From Bradysia coprophila (Eukaryota; Arthropoda; Insecta; Diptera; Sciaridae), in the NCBI RefSeq assembly GCF_014529535.1, contig NC_050737.1, positions 5,775,883 to 5,839,882 on the forward strand: DNA of 64,000 nt. Direction: 5' to 3'. Shown piece by piece: positions 13,423-26,257 of the stretch. A program made the position numbers and the translations under genes. A model generated the notes under the pieces. The model was not told the DNA's origin, ran no database searches, and saw only the letters and a list, made by a program, of their open reading frames with translations. Within the stretch, counting starts at the first letter, position 1. The number at the start of each line of letters is the position of its first letter.

Positions 13423-15111
13423 GTTTTTTGTGAAAGGAAAATGAAACAAATTTTAGAGTTTTTGTTCTTGTACAGTCCTTTCTTCCTTGCGAATTTCGTC
13501 TCCTTTGTTCACATCGATCTCTGATCACTTCATTTCTTACGTGCATATCGAACTATGGAAATATTTGGAACGACGTCACTTGCTTATCGATGTTCAAGAC
13601 TGAACCGTGTTGTTGAATTGACATGCGCGAAAATATTTACATGAACCGAAAATCGATTCTCCAAAATTGGATGGTCGTGTCATCGCAACGAAATTGTTGA
13701 ATGGAAATCTGTCGAAACGGAATTCAATTTGTATTGACGTCGATTGGGTATTGAAAAGTGACGATAAGTAAAACTGTCCATGACTTGAGAAAAACGTTCA
13801 ATGCAACCGAATGATACTAGCGTCTGATGTGTACATCGACACGCGAGGCTGTAGGCATACAAATTTGAAACATGCTAAACGGCACTTCGAATTTCTTTAA
13901 CCTGTTACTGATGTCAAGCATAATAAAAAGTATTGGGTCTATTACTTCCATCGATCAAAGTATTTTTAATCTTTTGATTTCAAATCTTGTACTTCAATTT
14001 TTTTTAACATGCATTTTACTATATAAACCACAATATTACCCAGAGATTGTCATTATTTTTGTCGTCATTATCGATAACAGATGAAAGACCGCATGTGAAA
14101 GGTTAAACGTGGCCTTTCCTCAACGTTAGTTATGGTATAAACGTGTGAAAGCTGAAACCACCAACAAAAACTTTTAGATTGATGGAGACAAATTATCATG
14201 AGTGTGGCTCAGGGGTGTCTCGTAACTATGACCAAATATCAGAGAATAGCTTTGAATCTTTACAAATTTTTACGTAGACGGTTTTCAGAAAGTAATGGGT
14301 ATTATTCAGTAGAGCGACTGTGTTTTGTTGGATTGTAGCAACCTACTTAATATACAATCTAGTAAGTTGTGAACATACTTTGTTCATTCTGTTTGGAACT
14401 TTCTCGGAAACTACATCTAAATTCTATTACTCGTAATAAAACCATATTCGGATTGAGCTTAAGTCATTTTATTCGTCCTGACGCTGATATTCGGAGGATT
14501 CCAACAGTTTTCTGACAACCCGAAGCTTTCGGAAAATTAGATTTTAGAGAAAATGCTGGTTTAAAATTGATTTTTACCTTAATTGAACATAAAGCTTGTA
14601 AAAATTAAAGTCCCTCGCTTGACTATGAAACCAAACATTAGCCATTGAATGTCTGAAGCATTTCTTAACTTCTTAAAACATTGGGAAAGTGCAAGAAAAT
14701 TGCGTTCCTATTTCTCGATATGTTCTAATTAACAAAAATTTCAAATGATTTATGTGAAAAGCAGAAACGGAAGATTTGAGTGTCAATCGATTGCACCGAA
14801 TCCATCGAATGAAACAATTTTTTTTTTTTTCTAGTGATAAGAGCCTTTTCGTCTTGTATCACTCCTTAAATAATCCTTTATTTCGTTTTTTATTTAACTA
14901 AATAAGAATAAAGCTATGCATTTGGTTTAATCAATAAAAAAAATGAAAAAAAGATTGGTCTCGGACCCAGTTAATATTTACATGCATATTTGTACACTTA
15001 GTGTAATAGTACGGACGGTTTTTTTTGTTAGGAATCAAATCATGTGTGACAAGTTTTGGGCTGTATGTACAATATCAACTGGGTGAACAACCCTTTTCAA
15101 CCAATCTTTTT

Positions 15112-15187
15112 CCCCGGGAATCGAACCTGCGGTCTTTGGGTGCGCTTCAGTCTTTCGATCCCGAGTGCTACCACCTGCGCCACGGTG
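15112..15187 (-). repeat. tRNA-like element, minus series, copy 1
   Basis: On the - strand the 76-nt core has an A-box-like TGGCGCAGGTGG and a perfect B box GGTTCGATTCC, the internal promoter of RNA polymerase III genes. The D arm pairs at three of four positions, but no acceptor stem forms, so it is not a normal tRNA gene. A tRNA-derived SINE head or a small Pol III RNA are the likely readings. The 76 nt are identical in the other three copies (18805, 23666, 27788). Confidence 0.75.
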
Positions 15188-15839
15188 ATAGGTGATGAAA
15201 CAAAGTTTTAGCTGAAACACATCAATTGGAATGTATTCGTGCGTGAACATATTGTCGTTCAAGGAATTGTAAATAAACGGACACATTGAAAAATTTAAAA
15301 CGAGTTTTAGTATCAAAACCTATTGCCGATGCTAGAGCTAATGAACAGCACACACACGCAATCTATTTGCTTACAAAAGGACTATCGTTCAGATGATGAA
15401 GTTTGATCGCACAAGTGTTGGAAGAATCATTTGAATCAGTATCGTCAGAGTTATTGTTGACGTAACTTTCATTTTTGTTCTGCGAAAGTTTGTTTACAGA
15501 GTAGCCTTATCAAGAAGGTTTAAGAACTGATGTTGTTGCAGGGTCTAAAGAAATGTATCTATCAACGATAATAGTGAAATGAAACGAAAAAAAAAATCAA
15601 AATAGACGCTAGGATCGAACTCGGGTCCAGTACACTACAACTCAACAACCTTAACTACTACTCAAACGAGGCGCTGTGAATTCAGGAACCAAGAAGCAGT
15701 AAAGTGATGAAAAAATACAAATGTCTTAATTTGTTGTGTTCGTTTGCATGCCTGAAACCCACATTTGTGTATATGATCGATTGATTTGTAATGGGTTCGT
15801 AAGTTAGTATTTCAATTAACAGCTGCAGAACGCATCGCC

Positions 15840-16330
15840 GATGGCTATGTCCGAGATTTTCCCCGACCAGCTATGACTCAAAAATAGGATACATTCATCC
15901 TTTCTGCCGAGACTACAAGGAAAACTTGGCTTCTATATGGGAAAGACTGGGCATTGACTGAAAGTTATGTGAAACGATCAATTTAGGTTTATTTATGGCT
16001 GCTCAGCTCACCGACGAATTTTGAATGTTTTTTTCGTCAAGTGCCCTGGACTTTCGTTAGTAGAGTGTATGCAGATGATATACCGTCTATACATGAGTCA
16101 TTTGGACTCCCATGACTTTATCAAAGGTTCGCTAGTATTTCCAAACGAATTCTTACGATTAGAAATCAACACGAGTAACTGTGCCCGCATTCAATTTCAC
16201 TCATCATTCTTTCTTAGGCTACCGAACAATGATACTGGATGAGGACAAGTGGATCAAGATTTGAAAATATTTCTGACGAGATGATGCATCTATACTTCCT
16301 GCCACTTCCCAACTACGTCACCCCATGTAA
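15840..16330 (+). pseudogene. Hibch: HIBCH-like pseudogene, copy A
   Basis: Pieces of 3-hydroxyisobutyryl-CoA hydrolase, the mitochondrial valine-breakdown enzyme of the crotonase family, follow in the right order. The first (from 15841) reads MAMSEIFPDQL, a stop, then FLPRLQGKLGFYMGKTG, matching the family's MAMPE..IGLFPD..FL.RL.GKLG region. The middle of the gene is missing. It resumes at about 16036 with the helix ending SHLDSHDFIKG, an intron (to 16217) and the terminal exon with TMILDEDKW, then, after a frameshift, ISDEMM..YFLPLP. In-frame stops, a large deletion and the frameshift make it non-functional. The splice sites are still recognisable, so it is a DNA copy of a spliced gene. Confidence 0.8.
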
Positions 16331-16834
16331 AAACTTGCAAATATATCTACACTGCGATCTTTTTACCCACAATTGTATTTTCAGAAAAGCTGACTTCGAA
16401 ATTGTCATCCCGTTTTGCACGCAATGACAAAAGAGTTCACTACCAAGTTGCTAATCATTAGGAGACGCATCATGTTTCATCAATGGGTTCAAATAAAAAT
16501 CATTCGAAATGAGACTGCTGTGATGGAAATAAGTGATGAAATATTTGTGCTCAGAATCTCATAATAAACGTCACAATCAGAAGAGTTTGAGCTTTTCAAT
16601 CCATATTTGAGGCAGTGAAACAATCCTTTCTTCATCATATCGCGACATTAGAATTTGTTAAGAATACAAACGTTTTAGGCGCAGCTATGAAATGGTCGGT
16701 CATTGAGTGGTGTATAGCATTGATCAGTTAAACTGGACAGAAGTTATGTTTAAAAACGGGTTTTACTCTACTCGGATTGAAATAAATTATCAAAAATTCG
16801 TCGAAAATTCTGCTTTATTCAGTCCGACGACAGT

Positions 16835-16915
16835 GGCTCATTAGCTCAGATGGTAGAGCGTCCGCTTACAAACACAATTTTTATTAAGGTCGGGGGTTCG
16901 AGTCCACCATGTTCC
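16835..16915 (+). repeat. tRNA-like element, plus series, copy 1
   Basis: It has an A-box region TTAGCTCAGATGGTAGAGC and a perfect B box GGTTCGAGTCC. The D stem GCTC/GAGC is complete, the T stem pairs at four of five positions and the acceptor at about five of seven. The anticodon region is some nine bases too long and does not fold well. A run of T residues follows at once, as a Pol III terminator would. It may be a decayed tRNA gene or a tRNA-derived element. Confidence 0.7.
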
Positions 16916-17177
16916 AATTTTTTTTTTTTGTTAAAGTATAGGATTTTTTAGCTTTCTCATTGAAAATAATTTTTATATGGGTTACATAGTGGTTATTAGT
17001 TTCATTTCATGATTGTAGGAATAAAAATATTTGTTCACGTAAGTCCATAGCACAGATCTGAATTCATCGACACATGAGGTAAAGGTAAAAGTGATCATAT
17101 CATTTTCCTATCAATCGAACTCTTACAGTTAGATAGGACAGTGAGTTCAGAATTTTTGCTTTGCAAATTTTAAAAAA

Positions 17178-17760
17178 TAAATTTGGTTTCACATGTTAAC
17201 TTCAGGTAGTAGAGAATTTGGTATTTTGGTTATTTGGTTTTTTTTTGTTTCTACAAACCTTCGCACATTTACATAATGTAAACGAAAATATGATTTTTTT
17301 CTTCTTCGAAAAATCCACAGTGGTGAATCGCGTTTCCTACGGTTCCCATTTTTTTCAACTGTAAAAGTGGTCATAAAGGCGACACTCATTCTACTTAAGA
17401 ATTTACTTAAAACCTATTTTCAACGAAACCGAGATTATTTTACAGTCGAACGAATCATTTGGTTTAGCAAAAGGATTTCGGAAAATATTTATTTTTTACC
17501 TGAAGACATACTGAAATTATTATTCATCTGAAAAGTAAATTTCGCAACAATGATGTTTCAAGCGGATATTATGAGTGCGAGGTAATGAGGTCGGAGAACG
17601 TACAAACTAAAATCAGTCACTACTTTGCTGGGCAAACGCACGTATATAGTGTCCGGTTGTAACAAACTATGGACAAATTAACATCATCGTCTAATAGTGG
17701 CTCATAGCATCTTCCTACAGCCATACCATGGGAAAATTGGTTTCGTGCGAAATAGGTAAG
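17178..17760. repeat. conserved non-coding block, copy 1
   Basis: This block recurs at 22666-23225 and 26595-27085. All three share GGTAGTAGAGAATTTG near the start, a stretch around GTGGTGAATCGCGTT and GTCCGGCTGTAACAAAC-like sequence near the end (GTCCGGTTGTAACAAAC here). No shared reading frame survives between copies, so it is not an obvious coding remnant. Confidence 0.75.
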
Positions 17761-18804
17761 TTCATTGCGACACAAAATAATTGCAAAGGAACGAGTATAC
17801 GTTCTAAGTCTAAAAGTGAAAATTGGAGTAAAATTCTGTAGATTTTCTTCAGTGAATGTGCTTAAGGTATTCCGGTGGCCGACCATTTCGGTGGCCGCTA
17901 ATTTTTTCGCTCGGTTTTTCCAAACATAAGCAGCTTGAAGTCATGAAGATCATGTTTCATAGTCCATTTCATTTATCCACTTGGCAATTTTCTTTAGAGT
18001 TGCTAAATTTTGCGTGACTAAATAGTGAAAATGTGCACCTACAAAGTCGATCTCGTTTTAGCGATTTTTCAGCCTTAAGTGTCATTCAAATCGAAAATGT
18101 CTTAGTGGAAAACATGTAAAAGATTTCAGACTTATTTCTCAAGCAAAATATTTTTGAGTAAAAGGTCACAAAGCTTTCGGAAAATTACAAATTAGTGTAG
18201 GGCGTACAATATCGGTTTTAATTTGATCTTAACATTAATTGAACATAATTTGTAAAACTAAAATCGCTCGTTTGGTTGTAAAAGGAAACATGTTAGTCAT
18301 CGAAGGTGTGAAGACATTTTTCGCTTCTTTAATAACAAAAAAATTAGGAAAATGCAAGCAAGTTGCCTTGTTATCGATTAGCGCAGTTCTGCAGAAATTT
18401 AGCATGATTTATGTGAAAAACAGATACTGAAAATTTATGTTCCAATGGATTGTCTCGTGCACCGAACAATTTTTTTCTCTAAAAGATATTAGGTCAACTC
18501 GCGAACTAAATTGAATTCCTAGTATTAAGAAACTTTCACTCCTAAAACAATCCTTTCGTTTCGTTTTTTTTAGATGAGAATGGAGCTGAGTATTTGCTGG
18601 AAGCAATAAAAAAAAATAAAAAAAAAGATTGGTCTCGGACCCAGTTGATATGTACATATCACATCACAGATTTACACTTATAGTGGGTCTTGACACTTAG
18701 AGTGTTTAGTACGGAAGTTTACTTGGGCAGGTAACTTTTGGTGTTAGTTTGGGCTGAATGTACAATATCAACCGGTTGAACAACCCTTTTCAACCAATCT
18801 TTTT

Positions 18805-18880
18805 CCCCGGGAATCGAACCTGCGGTCTTTGGGTGCGCTTCAGTCTTTCGATCCCGAGTGCTACCACCTGCGCCACGGTG
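18805..18880 (-). repeat. tRNA-like element, minus series, copy 2
   Basis: This is a 76-nt core identical to copy 1, with A-box-like TGGCGCAGGTGG and B box GGTTCGATTCC on the - strand. Its flanks are nearly identical to copy 4 for about 60 bases either side and then diverge. Confidence 0.75.
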
Positions 18881-19999
18881 ATAGGTGATGAAGCAACGTT
18901 TTTAGCTGAAACAGATCATTCGGCAAATATTCGGGTGAACATCGTTGAACAAATAATTGAAAATAAACGGACACATTGAAACGCATAAAACGAGTTTTCA
19001 TATCTAAATTTATTGCCAATGCTAGAGCGAGTGGACCACACACATACGTGGACAGCACAAGGGGACCATTGTTCAGCTGGTGAAGTTTGATCGCACAAGT
19101 GTTGGACGAATATCCGAATCAGTATCGTCAGAGTTGTCGGTGATGCAACTTTCATTTTTGTTCTGTGAAAGTCTTTTTTCAGAGTAGACTTGCCAAGAAG
19201 GTTTCACAATTTATGACGATGTTCTATGGTCTTACAAATTTTACTGTCAACGAAAATAGTGAAATGAAACGGAAGAAAATATTTTGTAAGTATAATTGAG
19301 AAAAAAAAATCAAAAAAGATGCTGAGATCGAACCGCGTTCCCATTTCACCACAAATCAACGACCTTAACTATTACTCAAATGAGGCTATGCTGATTGAAG
19401 TAGTGAAGTGATGACTGAAAACGGTAAACGAAATTGACATTTTTGCACAGTCCGCATCATGAACATTTTTCGGAATAAAGTTTATAAGGAATATTCTGAT
19501 CCGTAGAGAATATAATGACCACAAAAAGCAACACATCAAAATGTCCATTGACATAATTTAGAAATTTGGAGCTAAGATAAATTAAATGAAACCTATCATG
19601 GAACTCCTTTTAATTTTGAACTATTATGGGAAATTATTGAAAAAAATGGTTTCGTTTTAAGTAACTCTACCATAAAATATCGCCATCGTGTGCTGTGTAC
19701 ACGTATGAATTCAGCGTATAATTCGAAGAACTTACCAAAAATATCCGTACATGCATCATGTCGAACTAACTAGCCAATCACTCTGACGATACTTCAACTC
19801 TCCCTGAAGTGTCTGATACTTACTGCACGTTACCATATACTTATGTTGTTCGCAATAGCAATGTGCAAGTCTATTTTGGCCTGCGGTTTTTAGGATTTGT
19901 TCCGTGTTATAGCACGCAAAATGCCTAGACTCGTGACGAAAGTGAGATCATTTAGGACACGTCATAATCTTCTCCCACTGACACAGCTCGGGCAGAAGA

Positions 20000-21440
20000 T
20001 ATGTACTTATTTGAATCGAAACTGAGACACACAGAAAAGACAATTATTCCATTTTGTTGAATTTTCAGGCGAGCTCTTCGTTTGGATGACGGTGGAGAGG
20101 TGGGCTTGAATCTCACCTACTATCAATGTTTCCGCGATATCAAACTGCATAGTGAGAATGACGATACTATCGGAAAAATGTATCAGCAAGTCATCCAAAG
20201 GGAACGACGTGGCAAATGCCATTCAGGAGTAGATCTCAACGTGTGGCTAACAAATCAGTGAAAGAGAACATTACAGCGCAATTTAATTGTGCATAGTTGA
20301 AATGGGTGGTACAATTGGCGACATCGAAGGAAAGTCATCGAATTCGCACTGCGATTGAAGGTAAGAGTGCCGTCGTCTGCTAGAAAATATTTCCACTCTC
20401 AATTAAGTAATTACGGAATTATGTCGTGAAGTCTTGGGAGAAAATCAAAGTCAGACATAGTCAAAAATTGTATTGAGTCAGTCCGAGTATCGAAATCGAT
20501 AAATGATAAATGACTGTGTGCACCACTGCCGAGTAACGACTGATTAATTTGCTGTTTCTTTTCGTATTTCAGAAAACGTATGGAAGTAGTTGAACTGGAT
20601 GATCTTCCATAATATGTGGCATTACAATGCATCCGGAATATCTTACTCGACCACTGTAACTGTGTCTGCCGTTTTTAAGCTTAATTTTGTGATATGAGTA
20701 GTGTTAGCTAACTAGTTCAGATTTAAGAATTACGAATCAGCAAAAATGACAACAATGAATCCGTTTAGTGTCTGTCTAAACTAAATGCACTAAATGTTAG
20801 AACAGTGACGACAAAGATCTTATAACCAGCATGACGTGAAATAGAGTCACGAATCATAGTGTACGAGGTGTACGATCGACGCTGCTATTCAATTAAACAT
20901 TTCAATTTCAACAGATGGGGAGGCAAGTCCTCGTATTGATGGGCATAGTTCATGTTTCAAACCGAATGAAAAGGTTCATAGTACAGATGAATCTGGAGAA
21001 AATTATAAATAGAAAGCTTGGTCGTCTCACTGACTTTGGGAGACACATATTGTAGAATTGTACGTTAAATTCATGAAAATAAAGCATTTTTGAAAGGAAG
21101 ATGAAACAAATTTTAGAGTTCTTGTTATTGACAATTTCGTAAACCTTACAGTCTTTGCTTGTGAATTTCATCTCATTTTTCCACATCGATCATACGATGA
21201 ACGACGTCACATGTTAATCGACAAATAACAATTGCTCGCGGTCCAGTAACCAATTTGGTGTTAAAGGCTGAACCGTGTTGTTGAAAATGGCATGCGCGGT
21301 AATATTTACTTACATGAACCGATAATCGAATCTTCAAAATTGGATTATCGAGCCATCTAAACGAAATTTACACATTTTGAATGCGTTTTTACACACTAGA
21401 TATTTAGATCGACACTCGAGGCTGTAGGCATACAATTTTG
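20000..21440 (+). pseudogene. CTPsyn: CTP synthase pseudogene with retained introns (copy B)
   Basis: It starts in the sequence before exon 2 of the intact gene, including the acceptor TTTTCAG at about 20063. It continues through a damaged exon 2 that has lost most of its middle (after GGTGGTACAATTGGCGACAT), then the following intron beginning GTAAGAGTG, a piece of exon 5 (AAAACGTATGGAAGTAG, about 20573) and the last exon (from about 20914). It runs on into the 3' flank matching 13357-13880. Deletions, frameshifts and stops abound. Because introns and flanks are present, it arose by DNA duplication of the neighbouring gene. Confidence 0.9.
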
Positions 21441-22106
21441 AAGAACGCCTTAAAGATATTTCAAATTTCGTGGTAGCTGGACTTTCCTCTCTTATTGAAC
21501 AGATAGGAAATGTTCACGTGCAATCAGAACGCGGGCCTGTGCGATTTCACCTTTTACTTAGTTTAAAAATGTGTTCTTTTGGCACCGTGTACCAGATTCC
21601 CCGACATCGCGCAACGACATCAGTTCACTACAAAATTGCGAATCATTCTTAAGGAAGATCATTCGGAATGAGACTGTGATGGAAATAAGTCTTGGAATAT
21701 TTGTAATTTGTACACAGAATACCATAAAAGACGTCATAGAGTTTGTGCTTTTCAATCCACATTTGGGTCGTAAGTCTCAGTAAATAGGTCGTGCATTCCA
21801 TGTGAGCCGACGATGCTGAAGAGTCCACGGTTTCCATGTATACTATAGTTGATCATCCACTAAAGCAATCCTCTCTCCAACATTCGCAACTTTGGAATTT
21901 GCCAAAACCTTAAATTTCGTAGGTGCAGCTATTAAATTGTCAGATATTGTGTGATAGTCCTGTTCGCCAAAAGGTAAGTGTCCATGAAACCAATTTTGGT
22001 GAAATAATAACAGATATTAAGCTTAAAATTTAGGAAGTAGTCGACTCAATTGAGTTAAATTATCAGATGTCGTCGAAAATATAACTTTTTTTAGCCCCTT
22101 GACAGT

Positions 22107-22185
22107 GGCTCATTAGCTCAGGTGGTAGAGCGTTAGCTTACAAGCATAAATATTATGAAAGTCGGGGGTTCGAGTCCCACTATTG
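22107..22185 (+). repeat. tRNA-like element, plus series, copy 2
   Basis: The A-box region reads TTAGCTCAGGTGGTAGAGC and the B box GGTTCGAGTCC. The T stem pairs at four of five positions, and a run of seven T residues follows within a few bases. The anticodon region again does not fold as a normal arm. Confidence 0.7.
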
Positions 22186-22665
22186 AATAAATTTTTTTAC
22201 TCAAATATTTTACCTTTCTCACTATATATAAACCGAAAATCTTTTTTATAGGAGGTAACAGGAATTAATCTCTGTGATCGAAACAATTAAAAATTGGTTG
22301 TGTTTTAAACCCAAAAATAAAAACTTATCTGTTATTGTCAATAACCATTCCGCAATGTGTAATCCGTATGACAGTGGCTATTAGTTTGATCATTTCATGA
22401 TTGTTAGGAGTCAATATAGAAAAATCATTCGGAATTGTTTTTGAAAAAACTCTTCGAATGTCTGTTCCAAACGTCTATAAATACAAGTCCGGATTCAAGG
22501 ATGTTTGGTCTTTAATGTATATTTGAGCCGGTGAATTGGATAAAAATGAAAATATTGATTTTATTTTCGGACAAATCGGACTCGTTCACATAGAAAGGAT
22601 TTTTATAGCTGGGATTTATGAATTTTGTTTGGCAAATGGAAAAAAAAATAAATTTTTTGTTTCAG

Positions 22666-23225
22666 ATATTCACTTCAGGTAGTAGAGAATTTGTTATTTA
22701 CAGTATCCATTGCCAAAACCTTTGCACCTTTTGAGTTACATTATGTGAACGGAAATATAATTTTTTGTTTCTTCTTCGAAAAAACCATAGTGGTGAATCG
22801 CGTTTCCTACAGTTCCCATTTTTTTCAACTGTAAAAGTGGTCATAAAGGCGACACTCATTCTACTTCACAATTTACTTAAAACCCATTTTCAACGAAACC
22901 AGGATTAGTTACCATCTAACGAAACATTTGGTTTAGCAAAAGGATCTCAGAAAATATTTCTTTTTTACCTGAAGAAATGCCACCAATGGCATCTGCAATA
23001 ATGTACATCCTGAAATTATGATTCAGCTAAAATATTGTGAGTGCGAGGTAAAGAGGTCTGAGAACATACAAACCAAAATCAGTCACTACTTTGCTGGGCA
23101 AACGCACGTATATACTGTCCGGCTGTAACAAACTATGGACAAATTAACATCATCGTCTAATAGTGGCTCATAGCATCTTCCTACAGCCATACCATGGAAA
23201 AATTGGTTTCGTGCGAAATAGGTAA
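22666..23225. repeat. conserved non-coding block, copy 2
   Basis: It is homologous to 17178-17760. Some parts are nearly identical over long runs (for example around 22790-22860 and 23090-23220), unlike the surrounding segment. Confidence 0.75.
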
Positions 23226-23665
23226 GTTCATTTCAAAAAATAATAAGGCCAGAATAAGGGTCCTGTTTTAATCTAAACGTGAAAATTGGTGTGTTAATCG
23301 ATTATATTCACTGAGTGAACAATCTTTTCTCTCTGAAACTTATTTGAAAGTTAATTCGCGATGTAAATTGAATGTCTAGTGTTAAGAAACTTTTTTCGTT
23401 CACTTCTCAAAAAGTTCTTTCGTTTCGTTTTTTATTTAGATGAGAATGGGGCTGTACATTTGCTGGAAACGAAAAAAAAAAATTGAAAATTACAAAAAGC
23501 TTGGTCTCGGATGGAGCTCAGGCCAATTAATATTTACATTTATACATATTTACACTTAATGCTAAATTATACAGAATGGACGGACCTGATAAGGTAGCTT
23601 TCGTGGGCTGTATGTACAATGTCAATGTTAACCGATGGCTGAACAACCCTTTTCAACCAAACTTT

Positions 23666-23741
23666 CCCCGGGAATCGAACCTGCGGTCTTTGGGTGCGCT
23701 TCAGTCTTTCGATCCCGAGTGCTACCACCTGCGCCACGGTG
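23666..23741 (-). repeat. tRNA-like element, minus series, copy 3
   Basis: The 76-nt core is identical to the other three copies. The 5' and 3' neighbours differ most in this copy (an insertion and several substitutions within 40 bases), which makes the untouched core stand out. Confidence 0.75.
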
Positions 23742-24860
23742 GTAGGTGATGAAGCAACATTTTAGCTGAAACAGATCATTCCGAATGTATTCGTTAGATC
23801 TTTTCTGAACACATTGTACAAGTAATTGTAAAATAAACGGACACATTGAAATGCATAAAACGAGTTTTTGTATCCAAGTCTATGGCCGCAAGAACGAGTC
23901 GAAAGCACACACACGCAATCTAGTGTCTACACACGAGGACTATTGTTTAGCTGATGAAGTTTGATCGGACAAGTGTTGGACGAAAATCCGAATCAGTATC
24001 GTCAGAGTTGTCGTTGATGCAACTTTCATTTTTGTTCTGTGGAAGTTTTTTGTCAAGAAGGTCTAAGAATGTATGACGGAAATGTTGTTGGATGGTCTAA
24101 AGAACCTTTTCTATTAGCGAAAATAGTGAAATTAAAAAAAAGTAAGTAAAAAAAAGAAATTGAAATAAATTGAACGCTTTGGGGTCGAACTCGGGCCCAG
24201 TACACTAGAAATCAACGACCTTAACTATTTCTCTAATGAGGCTCTGTGGATCGAGCAGCCAAGAAGTAGTAAAGATATGAATAAATGTCCAGTTTTGTTT
24301 TCTTTTATTCGTCAACTGAAAACATTTGAAGTTGTCATTTCCGCACAATTTCTCGTTCCTATTATGAGCATTTCAACGAACAAAGTCTATGAGAAATATT
24401 CTGATCCGTAGAAAATACTGGACGGTTGATCATAATTCATTCGGTTTGTGTCAAGACAAATCAGTTTTTAGCTTGGGAAAATAAATGAAATTTATCATGG
24501 AGCTCCTTTTTTAGTGTGGAGAATTATGAAAAATTATCTTAAAATGTGCTACACCTATAAATTCAGCACATAGTTCGAAGAACTAACCAAAAATGTCCGT
24601 AATGCGCTATATCGAAGTAACTCTCATGTGAATTATTTGTCAAGTACAGAACTGACGAAACTTCAACTCTCCCTGAATTGTCTGTTAAAATGTTAGTGGG
24701 TCAACCGTACCTATCAGAAGAAATGAAAACTAACTGCAAGTGACCATATGCTCTTCGCAATATTAACATCCATGTCTCTCTTGGGCGGCGGTTTTAGGCT
24801 TTTTAGCGTGTTGTTGAAAGCGGATATTTTTTGGATGCATTGTACAGACACAGCTCCTAT

Positions 24861-25165
24861 CTGTTTATTTGAACTAAAACTGAGACCCACTGCAAGGACG
24901 ATAAGAAAATTTTATTAAATTTTCAGGTGAGGTGTTCGTAACATTACTACCGAGAAAATCTGTCAGCAAGTCATCGAAACGTCTATTTGACGAAAAAGGT
25001 TCTACTTATCACAAATGCCGTTCAATAATATAATGCGGCGAACGTGTGGGTAATAATCAGTGAAAGAGAACATTACACCGCAAGTGCGCATAGTTGAATA
25101 AGGTGGTCCAATTGGCGATATCGTAAGAATACCAGTCGATGAAGCATTTCAATTTTCATGTTGAA
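24861..25165 (+). pseudogene. CTPsyn: CTP synthase pseudogene fragment (copy C)
   Basis: This is a shorter, more decayed copy of the start of CTP synthase exon 2. The preceding intron end with acceptor TTTTCAG (about 24927) is kept, then GTGAGGTGTTCGTA, a deletion, ATTACTACCGAGAAAATCTG, and a few more degraded pieces up to the glycine-rich GGTGGTCCAATTGGCGATAT. It is followed directly by the HIBCH-like copy, showing that the two gene pieces belong to one duplicated unit. Confidence 0.85.
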
Positions 25166-25191
25166 TTTTGAATGATCGCTTTATACTCCAG

Positions 25192-25543
25192 GTGAACATG
25201 GAAACATGAAAACGGACTTTACATCAACCGAACGTATCGAAAGAATGAACCGAACATTTGGTGAATCATCAATGGAAGAAGTATTTTTGAAAGGAGACGG
25301 CCGTGAATGGGCCGAATGGGCTCGACAAACGCTAAACGTAGGGAGAGGGTCAAAGGTTCGCTAATTAATTCTTAACGATTCGTAATCTGTGTTTTTAGTC
25401 AACTTTCAATCATCATTTCAAGGCTAGCGAGCAATGATACTCGATGAAGTCAAGTGGAAACGATCAAGACTCGAAGATATTTCTGACGAAATGCTGAATT
25501 CTTACTTCCTGCCACTTCCCCACCATGACGAACTTCCTATGTA
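25192..25543 (+). pseudogene. Hibch: HIBCH-like pseudogene, copy C (last two exons)
   Basis: The first exon (25192-about 25358) is open and reads ERIERMNRTFGESSMEEV, then DGREWAEWARQ, matching the segment of 3-hydroxyisobutyryl-CoA hydrolase before its C-terminal helices. After an intron the terminal exon reads RAMILDEVKWKRSRLEDI, then SDEMLNSYFLPLP, and ends at a stop near 25543; this agrees with the family's RAVLIDKD...DLKEVTDEDLN.YF ending. A TAG at the start of this exon, where copy A has TAC, interrupts it, and the N-terminal two-thirds are missing. It is less damaged than copy A, and the two copies carry different lesions. Confidence 0.8.
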
Positions 25544-26180
25544 AAAACGTGCAAATGTATCGACATTGCGATCTCTAACCAAATTTGCATTTTCAGAAAT
25601 GTTAGGCTGACTTCAAAATCATGAGCATGCAGAAAGTAACATCCTGTTTAACGCACATCGGCTGGATCGTCCAAAGTCGGTAATCATTAGGCATCGCCAG
25701 CCAGTGGTTCTTCGTTTTGTTTTATCAACGTAGAATTGAGATTAGAAAATCATTCGGAATGAAAGCTGTGATGGAATTAAGTCATGGAATATTTGTGCAC
25801 AGAATTCCATAATAAACGCCACAATCAAAGGAGTTTGTGCTTTTCAATTCATATTTGGGTCGGTGAATTGGATAAAGAATTTGCAGAACTCTCAGTAAAT
25901 CTGTCACGTAGTTGATAAGCCATAAAAGCAATACTTTCTCTAATAATTCGCAACGTTGGAATTTGTCAAGACTCAAAATTGTCTAGGTGCTAGACCTTTT
26001 CGTCATATACCATCTTTAGGTAAGTATCCTAAAACCAAATTTAAGTGAAATAATCTGAAGCATTGAGGAGTTAGCTCCAACAGAAACTAAGCTTGAAAAG
26101 CTAAAGGAAATAGTGGACTCGAGTGACTTAAATTGTCAGATGTCGCAAAAAATTCTACTTTATACAGTCCGATGAAAGTA

Positions 26181-26257
26181 ACTCATTAGCTCAGACGGTA
26201 GAGCGTCGGCTTACAAACACAAGTTTTATGAAGGTCGGGGGTTCGAGTCCACCTAAG
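26181..26257 (+). repeat. tRNA-like element, plus series, copy 3
   Basis: The A-box region reads TTAGCTCAGACGGTAGAGC and the B box GGTTCGAGTCC, followed by a T run. The acceptor stem is poorer than in copy 1. It lies at the same place in its segment as the other plus-series copies. Confidence 0.68.
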
